Source: Acanthaster planci
Lineage: Eukaryota > Echinodermata > Asteroidea > Valvatida > Acanthasteridae
DNA: 64,000 nt
Assembly (NCBI RefSeq): GCF_001949145.1
Contig: NW_019091615.1
Location: forward strand, 29,926-93,925
Reading direction: 5' to 3'
Shown here: positions 1 through 11,500 of the stretch, piece by piece
Numbering within the stretch: position 1 is the stretch's first letter
Layout of the letters: each line of letters opens with the position of its first letter
Notes under the pieces: model-generated
Seen by the model: only the letters and a program-made list of their open reading frames with translations
Database searches by the model: none
Told to the model about the DNA's origin: nothing
Translations under genes and position numbers: made by a program

Positions 1-836
1 ACATATACATGTATACATGAAAGATTGAAATATACCCCATAATTTTAAACATGTCTGTTTCCTAACAAAGTTTAAACCTGCTTGTCCACTCCTAGCAGTT
101 TGAAATTGATTCCCCTAGAGCTGAAGTTCCCGTTGCACATGTACTGGAAACCAAATTTCAACTGTAAGTCGGATCCAATGGGACCAACAGATTTTATCTG
201 GCCCAGGCGAAAATCTGACTTGGTTAAGAAGACAAACGCATTAATACAGTCATTTATAGCTGCCGTATAATGGCCACAGTCCACCAAAAAAAATGAAATG
301 ACGTTTATAATGCCAAAGATCATTTCATTTCCACAATACATGTACTGTACATACACACGTACCATTACTGCGCAAATCAATTCACAGCATGTTTCACTGA
401 TTGTGCCACAAGTTTACAGTACATACACGTACATGTGCGTTGCCATCACACTGTATGTGTACACTTCGGTAGCTACATGTATGCCTAGCCCAGCCATCTT
501 GTCTGTGATCACATGGGCACACAGACTTGTTTAGGCATTAGGGGTGAGATTTCTCAGCTTTTCAGCTGATTTCAGCTTTTTTTGTTTTGGATTTCAGCTT
601 TTTTGTTTTCGATTTCAGCTTTTTTTCCTCACTGGCTGTGTACAAAAATTTGGGAGATTTTCACAGTTCAGCTTCTTTATGCCTTTTTTCAGCTGTTTTC
701 AGCTATTTTTATTATTGGTCAATCTCACCACTGCTTTTTTCGAGCCAGAAATCAGGTTTATCCATGCAGCCTGGCAATGGGAGTGAGCATGAGATGGATT
801 TCAAGCCAAGATTATACATGTACTGTGGTAGCTACA
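1..836. other. Gene-free AT-rich sequence
   Basis: No exon or RNA gene that I can support. The stretch contains several TACATGTA-type palindromes and, from about 556 to 710, pyrimidine-rich direct repeats built on TTTCAGCTTTTTT. Open frames crossing that repeat are phenylalanine-rich low complexity and are not credible proteins. Confidence 0.5.
556..710. repeat. TTTCAGCTTTTTT pyrimidine-rich tandem repeat
   Basis: About four close, imperfect copies of a unit of roughly 20 bases (GATTTCAGCTTTTTTGTTTT), then looser TTCAGC copies to about 710. The copies look like splice-acceptor tracts, but no exon follows them. Confidence 0.7.
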
Positions 837-1104
837 TGATTCTATAAATTTGGGGTCCAACTTGGGGACATTTTGGTGTCCTGTTACCGGTGAAGTCATT
901 CAACTTTTCTTCCTGTAAAATTGTAACGACATTATCAAACGTTGTCCAGATTGAACGGTGTATTGTACAAGTCATAAACAATGTAACCCTGTTTGATCTA
1001 CAGAATGTGAACAGTACTATTAGTTCCATCCAGAAAGCTGAATGGTTTCACCCGTAACAGAACACCAAAGTGTCCCCAAGTTGAACTCCTAATTTATAGA
1101 ATCA
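837..1104. mobile_element. Palindromic MITE-like element
   Basis: The two ends are long inverted repeats. TGATTCTATAAAT at 837-849 is mirrored by ATTTATAGAATCA at 1092-1104, and the match continues inward through CAACTTGGGGACA and the GTTAC..GGTGAA block to about 905 and back to about 1036. The total of 268 bp without coding capacity is typical of a non-autonomous DNA transposon. The left half of a related element is at 23537, and an element with a similar end is at 45716. No convincing target-site duplication was seen. Confidence 0.75.
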
Positions 1105-3960
1105 CCCTTGTACATGTACTGGTACATGTATGTACTCGAAAGTGCATGAACGATGTGTACATGTTCAGCCCATGACATGTTATTGCAGATACTGTGTCGC
1201 TGCTGTGAATTCTCAGTGGAACCAGCACCATAATGATTGACCTGGACAGAAAATACCCAAATCTGACAAAATCCCTGTCTTTAGTGCAATGAAAAATAGA
1301 AATTTGTTTTGTAAATGTGACTTGTAAAAAAGGGGTGCACATACATGTAAAACACAACAAATGCTCCATGTTAATTTGTCCGATAAAAGTGAAAACCTGA
1401 CTTTTGCAATCCGGCATACTGTAGGCAAGGAATTTTATTAAGAACATGACAAGTCCTACATTGTATGTTCCAAGCGATTTTATGTGAGGTACATGTGTAA
1501 GTGAAAATCCGACTTAAATGAATCTGTCTGTGTATCCGGGGTTTATTGTAGAAGTACATGTACGTGTATGCATGTACACGAAAATGCAAATTTAAGGCAA
1601 TTTTTAACTGTGAAGTTCATGTACACGTACACATGTACCAGTACATGTAGCTGTGAGAAGGTTTTCACAGTCAAATTGACAAATGAAATCTTGAATTACA
1701 TGTATAGCAAATTGTCGTCTCCAAAATTTGTAGGACAGTTTCCAAGAGACGTCCGGACACCAACCCTCTCTGGAGATACCGGTACATGTATTACATGTAC
1801 CTTAGCTACATGAACACAAAGAATGTCATATGCTACTGGACATGCTGGATACGTGTACATGTACATTGTAGACATACCGGTAGGGTCTGCTCTTTTGACA
1901 TCACAGTAGTGTTTTTCCTTTGAGTCTGCTGAAACCATCATCGATCTTTGGTACTAACATGAAGAATAATGATTCACAAAGTGTTAAAAATCCATTATAG
2001 CTACATGTACATGTAGCAGAACACCATAAGTCAAACACACATAAGAAGAGCACTATTAAAGTCATGTTTATAGCAAGGATAGTTTTAGTTCCCAAGTCTT
2101 TGGTTTTCTTTGTTTCTATGACCGATAATACAAGGTACATTTAACTATTAAAATGTGGTAATTTGTAAAGTCCAATGACCTTGTTATTTATAACAGTGTT
2201 CCACTGTGCACGTACACATGTGCAGGTACATGTACATGCATATATGGTACATGTGTACATTGTAATATAGAATAACAATTAACGTAATAACAAAGTCAAA
2301 ATACATACCCTCTTTAAAATCAAGGAAGCGGGTGATAACAAGACATGATGTGACAACACAATTTAACAGATGACGGCATGACGGAACACCATGATGCAAC
2401 TCGATGACGCAATGTACCGTACATACATGTACAGTAAATATGTTGTCTATAGAATACAACTGGCTGCATAGGAACATGATTTTGTACTTGTGTGAAAAAA
2501 ATTGAAAATGGTACCCCTTATTATAGCTCATGAATATTATTTTTGAATTCCCACAGGGATATATTTGTAAATTCAGACGATTCTCCAATTATGTACATTT
2601 TACATTGTCTCTTTCCAGATCACTGACATCATACATGCACATGTACATGTATCTGACAAGGTGAAATTTAATCAAACTCCAAATACTGATTTCATACAAG
2701 TACATGTACATGTACCGGTACCTGCAAAAAAAAGGCAGATGAATTTTTATTTTGGCCTGATTTCTGATTTTTTCCTGTTAGTCCGATGAAGGCACCCCCA
2801 AATATTTGTTAACAAGTTTTGGTGAGGTACAGTACACGTACAAGTGAGTTTTGTGGGATTTTCTGAGATTTTTTAATAATAGTGTTCATACCGGTACATG
2901 TACCGGTACATTCACCCGGCACCCAGTGCCGGATTCAGGGTGCTCGGTGACAAGCAAATTCATACCAGGCCAATATACGGTACTACATGTACACTGAAAA
3001 GCTACCAATTAGCTATTGCAGCCATTTATTAATGGATGTTTTCCTGGCAGCTCAATGTACATGTATGCCCTGGGTCACAAAGCCTCCAACATGTATGTAT
3101 GATTGTCAACTAGTAGTGGGACCTCCCTCTGTATACACTGTAGCCTCTGCGCTACAGATCGTAGCAACTCAAATTAAGTTTCAATCCTGTGACACAATTT
3201 GGGTGGGTAACTTATGGCAGTTCCATGGCAAGGAAAACTCTGGTATGGTGAATTATGGCTAAGCAAAAATGACTGGCAGTGATGAGGTGGTTTGCAACAG
3301 AGGTGGTGACGCTAAGGTGGTGTGGCAACTTTGTGGTGTGGTAGCTAGAACTTGGTAACTTGAACTTGGTGGTGTTCCATAATTTAAATACAAAACAAAA
3401 ATTACTAAATAATATGTCAAATTATAGACATGTCTGTTCTTGCCTGTAATACATGTACATGTACATGTATGTACATATACAGCACAATTACGTGTGTTGT
3501 ACATGTAACTAAACCCTAAATACACGTGTACATGTACTGTACATGTACCTTGCCAGGAAGTGTCTTAGAATATAACAAAATAACAAACTTCCCCAAAACA
3601 GAGTGGTATGCAAGACCTAATGTACATGTACATACATGTATGCTTCATGCACAGCACCCCCCATTTGTTAGGGTGGCGAAGGTCCTAACCACATGGAAAA
3701 TTTTTATGACAAAACTCTTCATTTATGGCCTTTATCAGTTACAAACTTAATACAAAATTATCCATATTGAATCCAGAACTAAAGATCACTGCTCACTTTG
3801 CTGAGCTGTCCAAATTCACACGAAAATAATGGCAAAATTATGGCGATTTGTCTAGGAAATTCTCTGCTCAGCGTGTCATAAATGGCAGTATGGACAGAAT
3901 ATGAGCACTAAAGCAGCGCCGTCATTTGACAAAAAAATAACAATACATTAGAGCAGTTCC
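1105..3960. other. Gene-free region with dense TACATGTA palindromes
   Basis: No splice-bounded exon with a recognisable domain was found. Palindromic runs of ACATGTAC occur throughout (for example 1108-1131, 1557-1578, 2226-2240, 2698-2720, 3449-3475), some extended with ACCGGT (2712-2722, 2890-2910). Long open frames here are rich in CTCT/MYMY-type low-complexity peptides made by these palindromes and look non-coding. Confidence 0.5.
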
Positions 3961-3962
3961 AT

Positions 3963-5600
3963 GGTGTGGGACGTACATTTTGGACACTTCAACAGTGTTT
4001 GTTATTATGTTTATAATCCTGAAGCAGATTTTGATTAAAAAAAATCAGCTAGTTGGTACATTCATTTAATGACAAAATTTCTCACTCAGAATTATTGTCC
4101 TTGTAGAAACTGACTCATAACACCATGGTGTCAGATGTACTCAGAGAAAGTGAATTTTTTGAGTTTCCATTTTTGTATCACAAACTTTGTGAATTGCTAG
4201 GACCTGAAGAAGTAGTTTTCCTGTGTTTAGTTTTAGCAGACCCTTGTTAATAAACTTCAAGGCAAGACACATTTTTATCTTGTTGTGACTTTCAGATAAA
4301 GCATTTATTATATTGGTGTCGGACGTACACGTCCAAAAGGACTTTTCAGAATAGAAGGTTATCAGCTCAAACCCAAGCTTGTCTCATTTTTCTACCTTCA
4401 TGAAGGCTTTAGTAAACTTTCCAAACCAAAAGAAAATGTCAAGCCATACAAAAATCATCAAAAGCAACTAGAGAGGAATTGGATGATGGGGCATTCAGTG
4501 AAACATTATGAAGGAAAATATTGTTTAGAAATACATGTATAATTATGCAAATTTTGCTCATTTAAACAAGTCATGTACATGTGTACTGTCAAACATTCAA
4601 ACTAAAAAAAAGTCATGTACTGTCAAACATTCAAACTAAAAAAAAAGTCCACAGTTTACAATCCTTTAGATAAATAACTCAAATTAAAAGTCAATTGCAT
4701 ACATGTACATGTACCTGTAAGATCTTTTGGTCTTGGAACAGAAAAATTGAACATTTTTGTATGACAAATGCTGCGTGTGTACTAAGCTGCAATTTTAAAG
4801 ATTTCCAGTTCACACTTCACAGGTTATAGTACACATGTAAAATCCAAAAAAGCTAAATGAGTAGATGTTTATATACTCTTTTAGATGATTGCAAAATCAA
4901 AGGAATAGGCTAGCAATTAGGCTGAGAGATTATCCTTTTCACTGAAATTTAAGACTAATGGCATAAAGCTTTTAAAACTACAGTCTTACATTGTATGTTT
5001 CATGATAGATACTGTATACATGTATATGCCATGGAAAGCGTATACAAGTGGAACACCCCCTTTAATTCCTCAAGCAACACAAAGTGAAACCAATTGATTT
5101 TACATGTACCTTGAACAAAGGTATAAAAAACACACCTTTGTTTAGTCTTTGACAATACTTCTTTCTTGATGTGGATTACATGTACAGTGTACATGTATAC
5201 AACACCTAGAACTTTACTTGTCTTCATCAAAGCTCACACTGACATGACTTACTTCAGAATACATGCAAAGCACATGTTTGTCCATGTGGAATGGCTTTGG
5301 GCCCTGATTATAACCTTATTAGTATGTGTATGTCCAAATAGTCAAATTTATGGTACTTGTACAAAATGGTGGGGCTTCAGTTCTGACAGTGTCGGACGTA
5401 CATGTACAGGGTGTCGGACGTACACATCTGATTCCACAATTTTTTAGTATTTGAAAAATAATTGGGAGAGTTACATGTACATATAAGCTGATGTCTAGAA
5501 AGAAGGAACTCATTGTGCTTTGTATTGTAAATTTGGCAGTCTTTTGCTAAAGTTTTCACTGAGGGGATAAAAAACTGTGTCATTTTGGTGTCGGACGTAC
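3963..5600. repeat. Cluster of six GGTGTCGGACGTAC-type motifs
   Basis: The 14-base motif GGTGTCGGACGTAC or a close variant is at 3963-3976, 4127-4140, 4315-4328, 5389-5401, 5411-5423 and 5587-5600, all on the + strand. The surrounding 2 kb is AT-rich and non-coding. Repeated short motifs of this kind are found as subterminal transposase-binding sites in several DNA transposon families; assignment to such an element is inference, because I could not find matching ends. Confidence 0.5.
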
Positions 5601-6419
5601 ATAAAAAAAGTAAGTGTTATAAAATAAGACATTACATAGAATTTCCAAAGGAAAAAGAAAGTTCATTCTGTCATTGTTTACTTATTGGGGCACTCTTCAA
5701 ACTAACAAAACTGGAACAAAAAAAATTATTATCAGGCTAAAAAACAGGAAATTTTTCAGAGAGGAAATATTTTCCCCAATTTCTCGGTATTTAAAACCAA
5801 TTTTTCAGTATCATATAAAAGCCAAATTCTTGAATGTTGTTAGAAATGAAGTATGTTTCATGAAAGTATACACCATAAGCTTCAAAATGATATACATGTA
5901 GAATTTGTCACATTTGGACCAGTTTGAAATTTTGGCCCAGAGGTTGATGTTTCCGTGGAACTGCCCATTAGTCGCTCCACTCTCTGAAACCAAAACAAAA
6001 CAAACGATGAAGAAGACATTCTGAACTCAGCACTCTGGTTCTTGGGAAACTTTTACATTCCCCTCATTATGAACCCTTTGGGACACCCTCCCTTCTGAGG
6101 ACCATTTCAGAAGAACAGCTCATCAAGCCTCACATACATGTATAGATGTATGTTCACGCAGCCCTCAGTGCTCAATTTCACGACAGGATACATGGTGAAG
6201 CCCATGTACATATACAGCTGAATACCCACATTACATAATGTACATGTACCTTACATCTGATCATCAATGCATATTCATTATGCATTATACGTTAACCTTG
6301 CTCAACCCTGTCCTACAACACAGAGTAGCATCTTGCACCTACATGTACCCGTACCTCCTATTTTTCAGTACTGTTGCGTTCCCTAAATATCAAGTTTGGT
6401 GGTATCATGGACTTTATTA
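5601..6419. other. Gene-free sequence
   Basis: No exon, RNA gene or clear repeat beyond scattered TACATGTA palindromes (for example 6134-6152 and 6239-6250). I see nothing functional that can be supported. Confidence 0.4.
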
Positions 6420-7220
6420 GGGTCTACGGGATGTGATATTCGGGGTCAACAATTTAATAAAGGGTGGACGCGCAACAAGGGGTTTGGGTGACAGTCAAAC
6501 TGTATGGTTGGTTTATTGCTCTCACTTCTCTTCATCAAAGTTCAATGTGGGTTTGAAGAAGGTGTAGCTTAACATAATACAACACACAAAAGGCGAAGTT
6601 ATAGAGAGGCGAAGTTATATACAAGTGTAACTGTACTACGGTTTGGCAGGACCATTGGAAATGCAAGTCAGACAGAGTGGGTTACAGTACGTGTGTGTAG
6701 CATTGCACAGCTAGGCTACACTCATCGAGCCGGGCCGTGGTGGGAGCTGTCCCGGACCACCACGGTGACTAGCAAGGGCTGGACGGGGCCAGCGCCGATA
6801 TGTACCGACCACACTGCCGTTCAGACTGTGTTGAGCGCAATGATAAAATCGCCGCACTGTGTACCATTGGCTCAGCGTAGAGACGGGGAGGACTGGGCTA
6901 GTTAGCAGGACAAGGGTGGCGAGGGACACGGGGGTGTCTCGCCCTGCAATCGGTTCGGACGTAGCGGTAATGGGCCGCTACAACTCTCGCTAGTACCCTG
7001 GGCTAGTTCATACCGCTCTCGCATCGGTCCAAGCTAAGCTAGCTGGTCATTCATATGGTTACATTTCTTCGCCATGAGAATGGTTACTATAGCACTTCTC
7101 TCGGTAAGGGTCCAACCGCCGCACTACGTTAGGTTCCGCTCTCGCAACAAGGGTTTGGTCCGCCGCACCTGACCGACGAGCTAAGGAAAATCTGCTCTAT
7201 TTATAGGATTCTAGAGGCTT
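6420..7220. other. GC/CpG-richer block, possibly an inserted element
   Basis: Composition changes sharply here. CpG-containing words (GGACGCGCAAC, CGAGCCGGGCCG, ACCGCCGCACTACG) are common, unlike the AT-rich flanks. Between about 6990 and 7180 short degenerate repeats of the type TCTCG(N)GGTCC(AA/GCCGCAC) recur three times. A 70-codon frame at 6693-6905 has no recognisable domain. It could be part of an LTR or other element, or a CpG-rich promoter region for the gene downstream; the sequence does not decide. Confidence 0.3.
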
Positions 7221-8181
7221 AGGAATTAATAAAATGTGAGCGTCGCTGAACAGCTCAACCAATGAAAATCTTCCATCTCAAAGGGTCACATGACTTCCTG
7301 CTAGAGTCGTACATGTACATGTATGCAAGAAACTAAGTGTTGTGTGAAAAGGTAAAATACAGAATAAGAAGTCACGTGTACAAAGTGTAGAGCCGGGTGC
7401 GTGAAAGTGCTTACCCGGTCATCTGTGGCGAATGATTGACAGTTATAAAGTCTGAGGTTTCTGGACATTAGCATTTCAGGGAACCTTACCACACACAACC
7501 ACACAGCCACGTGGAGGGGAATTTCGACATGCCAAAACTGAGCAGAGAAAACACAAGGATAAAGTAGTGAAGGAACACGCGATCACGCCAGAGTACAGCA
7601 TGAATAACTTAATACAAAATTAGTGTCTATGCTACATGTCCATAACGCATAGCTGAGCTAAATAAGAGACCCTGAGAAATGCAAGGACCGAGAACGAGTA
7701 AAACTAGGGCATAGGGGACGCTAGGATTCCAAGATTTGCAGGTGGGCAACAGTACTACTCTGCATACATGTAGGTAGTACAGGTACTGTACATGTACATG
7801 TACGTGTACGTGTACCCCCCTCGCCCACACAGATGTGTGGTGAACATAGTGAAGGTCTACTGCATGTAGCAAATACTTACCTGTCTCTCCTTCCAATAAG
7901 GCTCCATAAAAAGCAAAACTTTCTTTTGAACAAATCATGTACTGTGCGTACATGTACATGTGGCCTTAATATTCTATAGTCAAAAAATGCCTTCATGAAA
8001 CCATCTGCCTACAAAAACTGAATAGACTTAAAGAGAATACTGCATTTACTGTTTTTTACCTGTATGTGAATTTTTGCAACATGAATGCTGTCATGTTCAA
8101 ATGCAGTTTTAAGTTGCAGCACTATCAGACTGTAGATGTTATGCATGCACTTGACGTTGCTAATGTATTATTGTTTCACAG
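7221..8181. other. Sequence 5' of the first recognised Ig exon
   Basis: No signal-peptide exon with a phase-1 donor was recognised here, so the beginning of the Ig/FN3 receptor must lie further upstream, outside the window, or in an exon I cannot recognise. TACATGTA/TACGTGTA runs occur at about 7786-7815. The last bases before 8182 form a normal TTGTTTCACAG acceptor. Confidence 0.4.
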
Positions 8182-8532
8182 TGCCACCCAGTTCCATTGC
8201 AGTTGTTTACGACAGTACATCACACAGCAGCAGCACTTCCATCCCTATTGTGGCTGGAGCTGATCATCAATTTACCTGCAACACACCTGCTGTCAAGCCA
8301 GCAGCGACCTTAACCTGGACCATCCCTGCCGGTGGCAGTTCAGACCAACCTCTTGGAAATCAGACGAATACTCCCAATACCGGGAATAACAATCTGACCG
8401 ATAGCTACAATACGGTTATCGTAGACATACCGAAGAACCCGGCTGTGTCCCAGATAGTATGCGCTGCCACCAATAGACAAGATGGGTCAAACGCTGCAGA
8501 CATAGACATTGCCGTAACACTTCAAGTCCGAG
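8182..8532 (+). CDS. Gene A exon 1 in window: Ig domain 1
   Basis: 351 bp, phase 1-1, TTGTTTCACAG acceptor and GTAAGA donor. It encodes one Ig domain of the CD80-like C2 type: first cysteine in FTCNTPA, tryptophan in LTWTIP, second cysteine in IVCAATN, ending in a VTLQVRG strand. The serine-rich stretch HSSSTS near the start is unusual. It starts in phase 1, so at least one upstream exon is missing. Confidence 0.85.
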
Positions 8533-11500
8533 GTAAGAGTTGTGGAATTCAGAATATTAAATTTGGAATGTTGAAAGAGTGTAAAGAGGGACATTACTGC
8601 TGATCAGAATACACGTGTACTGGTCAGTGCTGTATACGAGTCCAACGCATCCGAGTCAGAGTCCTTGCATCAGAGTCCAAATCCATTCAGTTCGAATCCC
8701 AGTCAAGTCCGAGTCTTCGAAAGTCTTAACTTTTCCGAGTCCTATGAATCAAATCCAAGCTTTGCACGTGTACAATAGTTTATTGTCAATAACCAGGCAT
8801 GACCTTCCTCCAATTTAATTTGCATTTAGGACTTTTGGGGGGAGGGGGTTGAGAAAATATTCTGACTCTGATAAAACATTACAATTAGCCGCGCGGGTAG
8901 CAGAAGTGATGTGTACATTCAAATTGTCTGCAAAACCGTGATTTACTCACAGCAAGCGCTATTGTACCGTGAAAGTGAGCGCGACTCACGGCGAAACCAC
9001 GGGGCAGCACAGCAGCCACCACATCGCAGGCATTTAGTAAATGAGCAGTGCGGTCACAGCTTGATCAACTGCTCCAGACGAACAGTTTGCATATGCACAA
9101 ATTTGCATGTACACAATGCATCATGTTAAATTACATGTATAGGTATTACGTATTGCCGATACATGTATCCAAATTACATGCTAATTCGTTTCACGTATGT
9201 GATACATACACACAACGTTGCTTCATGTACATTCACTCAAGGAAAAAACAAATGCACCACTGATTTTGTTTTAGTTTTAGCCCATATTTTGTGAAATCAA
9301 ATGGATGTACATGTATTAAAGCTCCATGTACATGTGTGTCCTTCACATTTTAGCCCAGTAATCTAATCTTTGTTTCATTTTTAACAACAAAGACAAAACA
9401 AATTAGCACCATACCTGTAACTCACAAATGTGGCATTTACTTTACACATGTACATGCATGTACATGTATGTATTTAAACAGCTAAACCATCATTCTCTTT
9501 CAACACGCAAGGGGGTGTGTGCCCAGGGGGTGTCCAGCATGCGACCTGGACAGCAAGTTGTGGGAGGTGATCCTGGAATACAGCAAAATTGACAGGAACA
9601 CTGGTTTGAGATTCGACCCTTTTATTTTCCAGTTGATTCCCGCATGAATTAATTAAAACAAACCCCTGCAAATACAGAGAGATACACGTGTATAATTGTA
9701 CATATCCATCATTCCTGAAATAATTACACACAATAATAATTTATACAATTATAATACATTATCACATGTAAATGGAAGCGTCAAATATTATATCTTACCC
9801 AACAGGCAACTCTCCAAGACTAAAAACCCAAATGTGCAGGCTACGCAATGGATTAGAAGCTACATGTATACATACGAATGGCCTGCCGAAACAATACAAA
9901 AGTTGCAGTGATGTTGGAGTGAACAACAGTAAAATCCTGGAATACATGTAGAGTACAATGTACATGTATATTGAAGTTTGAGAGCCATGCGTACTGCGCA
10001 CATTGAACATGTACAACATGTACACGTGCACATGTACATGCACAATGCACACTGTCACTATGAATGCCCAACAAAGGCCAAAGGTCACCAAACCAGACAG
10101 TGCACATACTGTGGAGTGCGTACCGGTACAACAGGGCATTGCTACATACATGTACACCACATATGGCAGAGAATCGGACATGGTGAGCCCAAGAACACTC
10201 ATTTACAAGAAAACTACGACCAGACAAGTCTGGGAGTAACACTCACCAGTCGCCAGAAATCCCAATTCCCTTCCTCCAATGCTGCCCCGGTTACCAGAAT
10301 GATTTTAAGCCCAAGAAGCATAAAATATAGACATGAAACGTGGTTGTGTTCGTTCACAGTTCCATCAAAGACCCAGCGAAAGTTCTGGAGAACTACATAC
10401 ATGTATATATATCTCGCGCCTTATTACAGTCCTCCAAAAATATCGGTGCTCTTCCCGCCACCTTCTGGGTTAAGATAGTCCACTCCCCCAAAGTTAAGAT
10501 CGGGATCTAATATTAATACCAGGTTAACTAATCAATTAAACTTACTCAAGTTACTCTACCTAGGGATAAACAAATGATTATCTTAGTGAGGGACTACATT
10601 GTATTTACATGAACACTCCCAACTGCAATAAGACCTGTGTGGTTAGACTTATTTCCAGCCCATGTTTACCAATTCCCCACATTTTATTGAGCGGACAGGA
10701 ACGACAACATTCTGGAAACACAGAAACAGAAAGGGGACTTACTTAGGAATCTAACTCGAATCGATAAGTTTCAAACTATTCACTTTCCCTAGTGGAGAGA
10801 TTAACATGTAAATTTACATTCTACTGGAATATGTTCAACTACGTCTGATACAACTGAACTAGTCGCTAAACCAGATATCGCCGTAATTAGAATGAAGCTA
10901 AAACTAGAATTACTGGGCCTGTCATGAATAAAACAAACAGAAGGCAGAGTGAAAATCAAACCATTGACGTGTTAGAAAATTCCGTTAAATTGTTGTACAA
11001 ATGTATTTACCTGAAGGTTTTCTTTTCCCGGACTTGTACTGTAATACACAGGATACGATGGAATGATTCATAAATACAAACAAAGAATGTCATTGTTACT
11101 AAGTTGTGCACGGACGCAATGCTTCTTCGCGCCATGATACAGCAGTCCAGCTGTTATTCAAACCAACCCTTCGGGGCCACAAAGATGGATCTGTACATGA
11201 TCAGGTCCCCATCCTCTATGATCAGGCAACACTTCTGTACGCGCTGCCTTTTCTCCCCAGATGGGGTCTTGACCAGGACATTTCTAACTACTCCGTCATC
11301 TCCGGGAAACACCTCAATGATTCGCGCCATGCTCCACTCTCCAGAGCGAGCTTGTCGTCTGTGAGTAACATGACATCCCCAACGGCTAACTGTCGACCAG
11401 CGTTTCACTATTTTTGTCTGGACATAAGTGTGTGAAGGTATTCCCGTTTGAAGCGCCTGCAGAATTGCGTGACAAGACCCTGTATGAATTCGAAGCATTT

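Noticed and set aside
544-847. Three overlapping phenylalanine-rich frames
   Set aside because: Translation of TTTCAGCTTTTTT repeats; low complexity with no gene context.
9795-10478. Several frames of 130-166 codons on both strands
   Set aside because: Composed largely of CTCT/MYMH-type peptides from ACATGTAC palindromes; no domain or splice sites that fit gene A.
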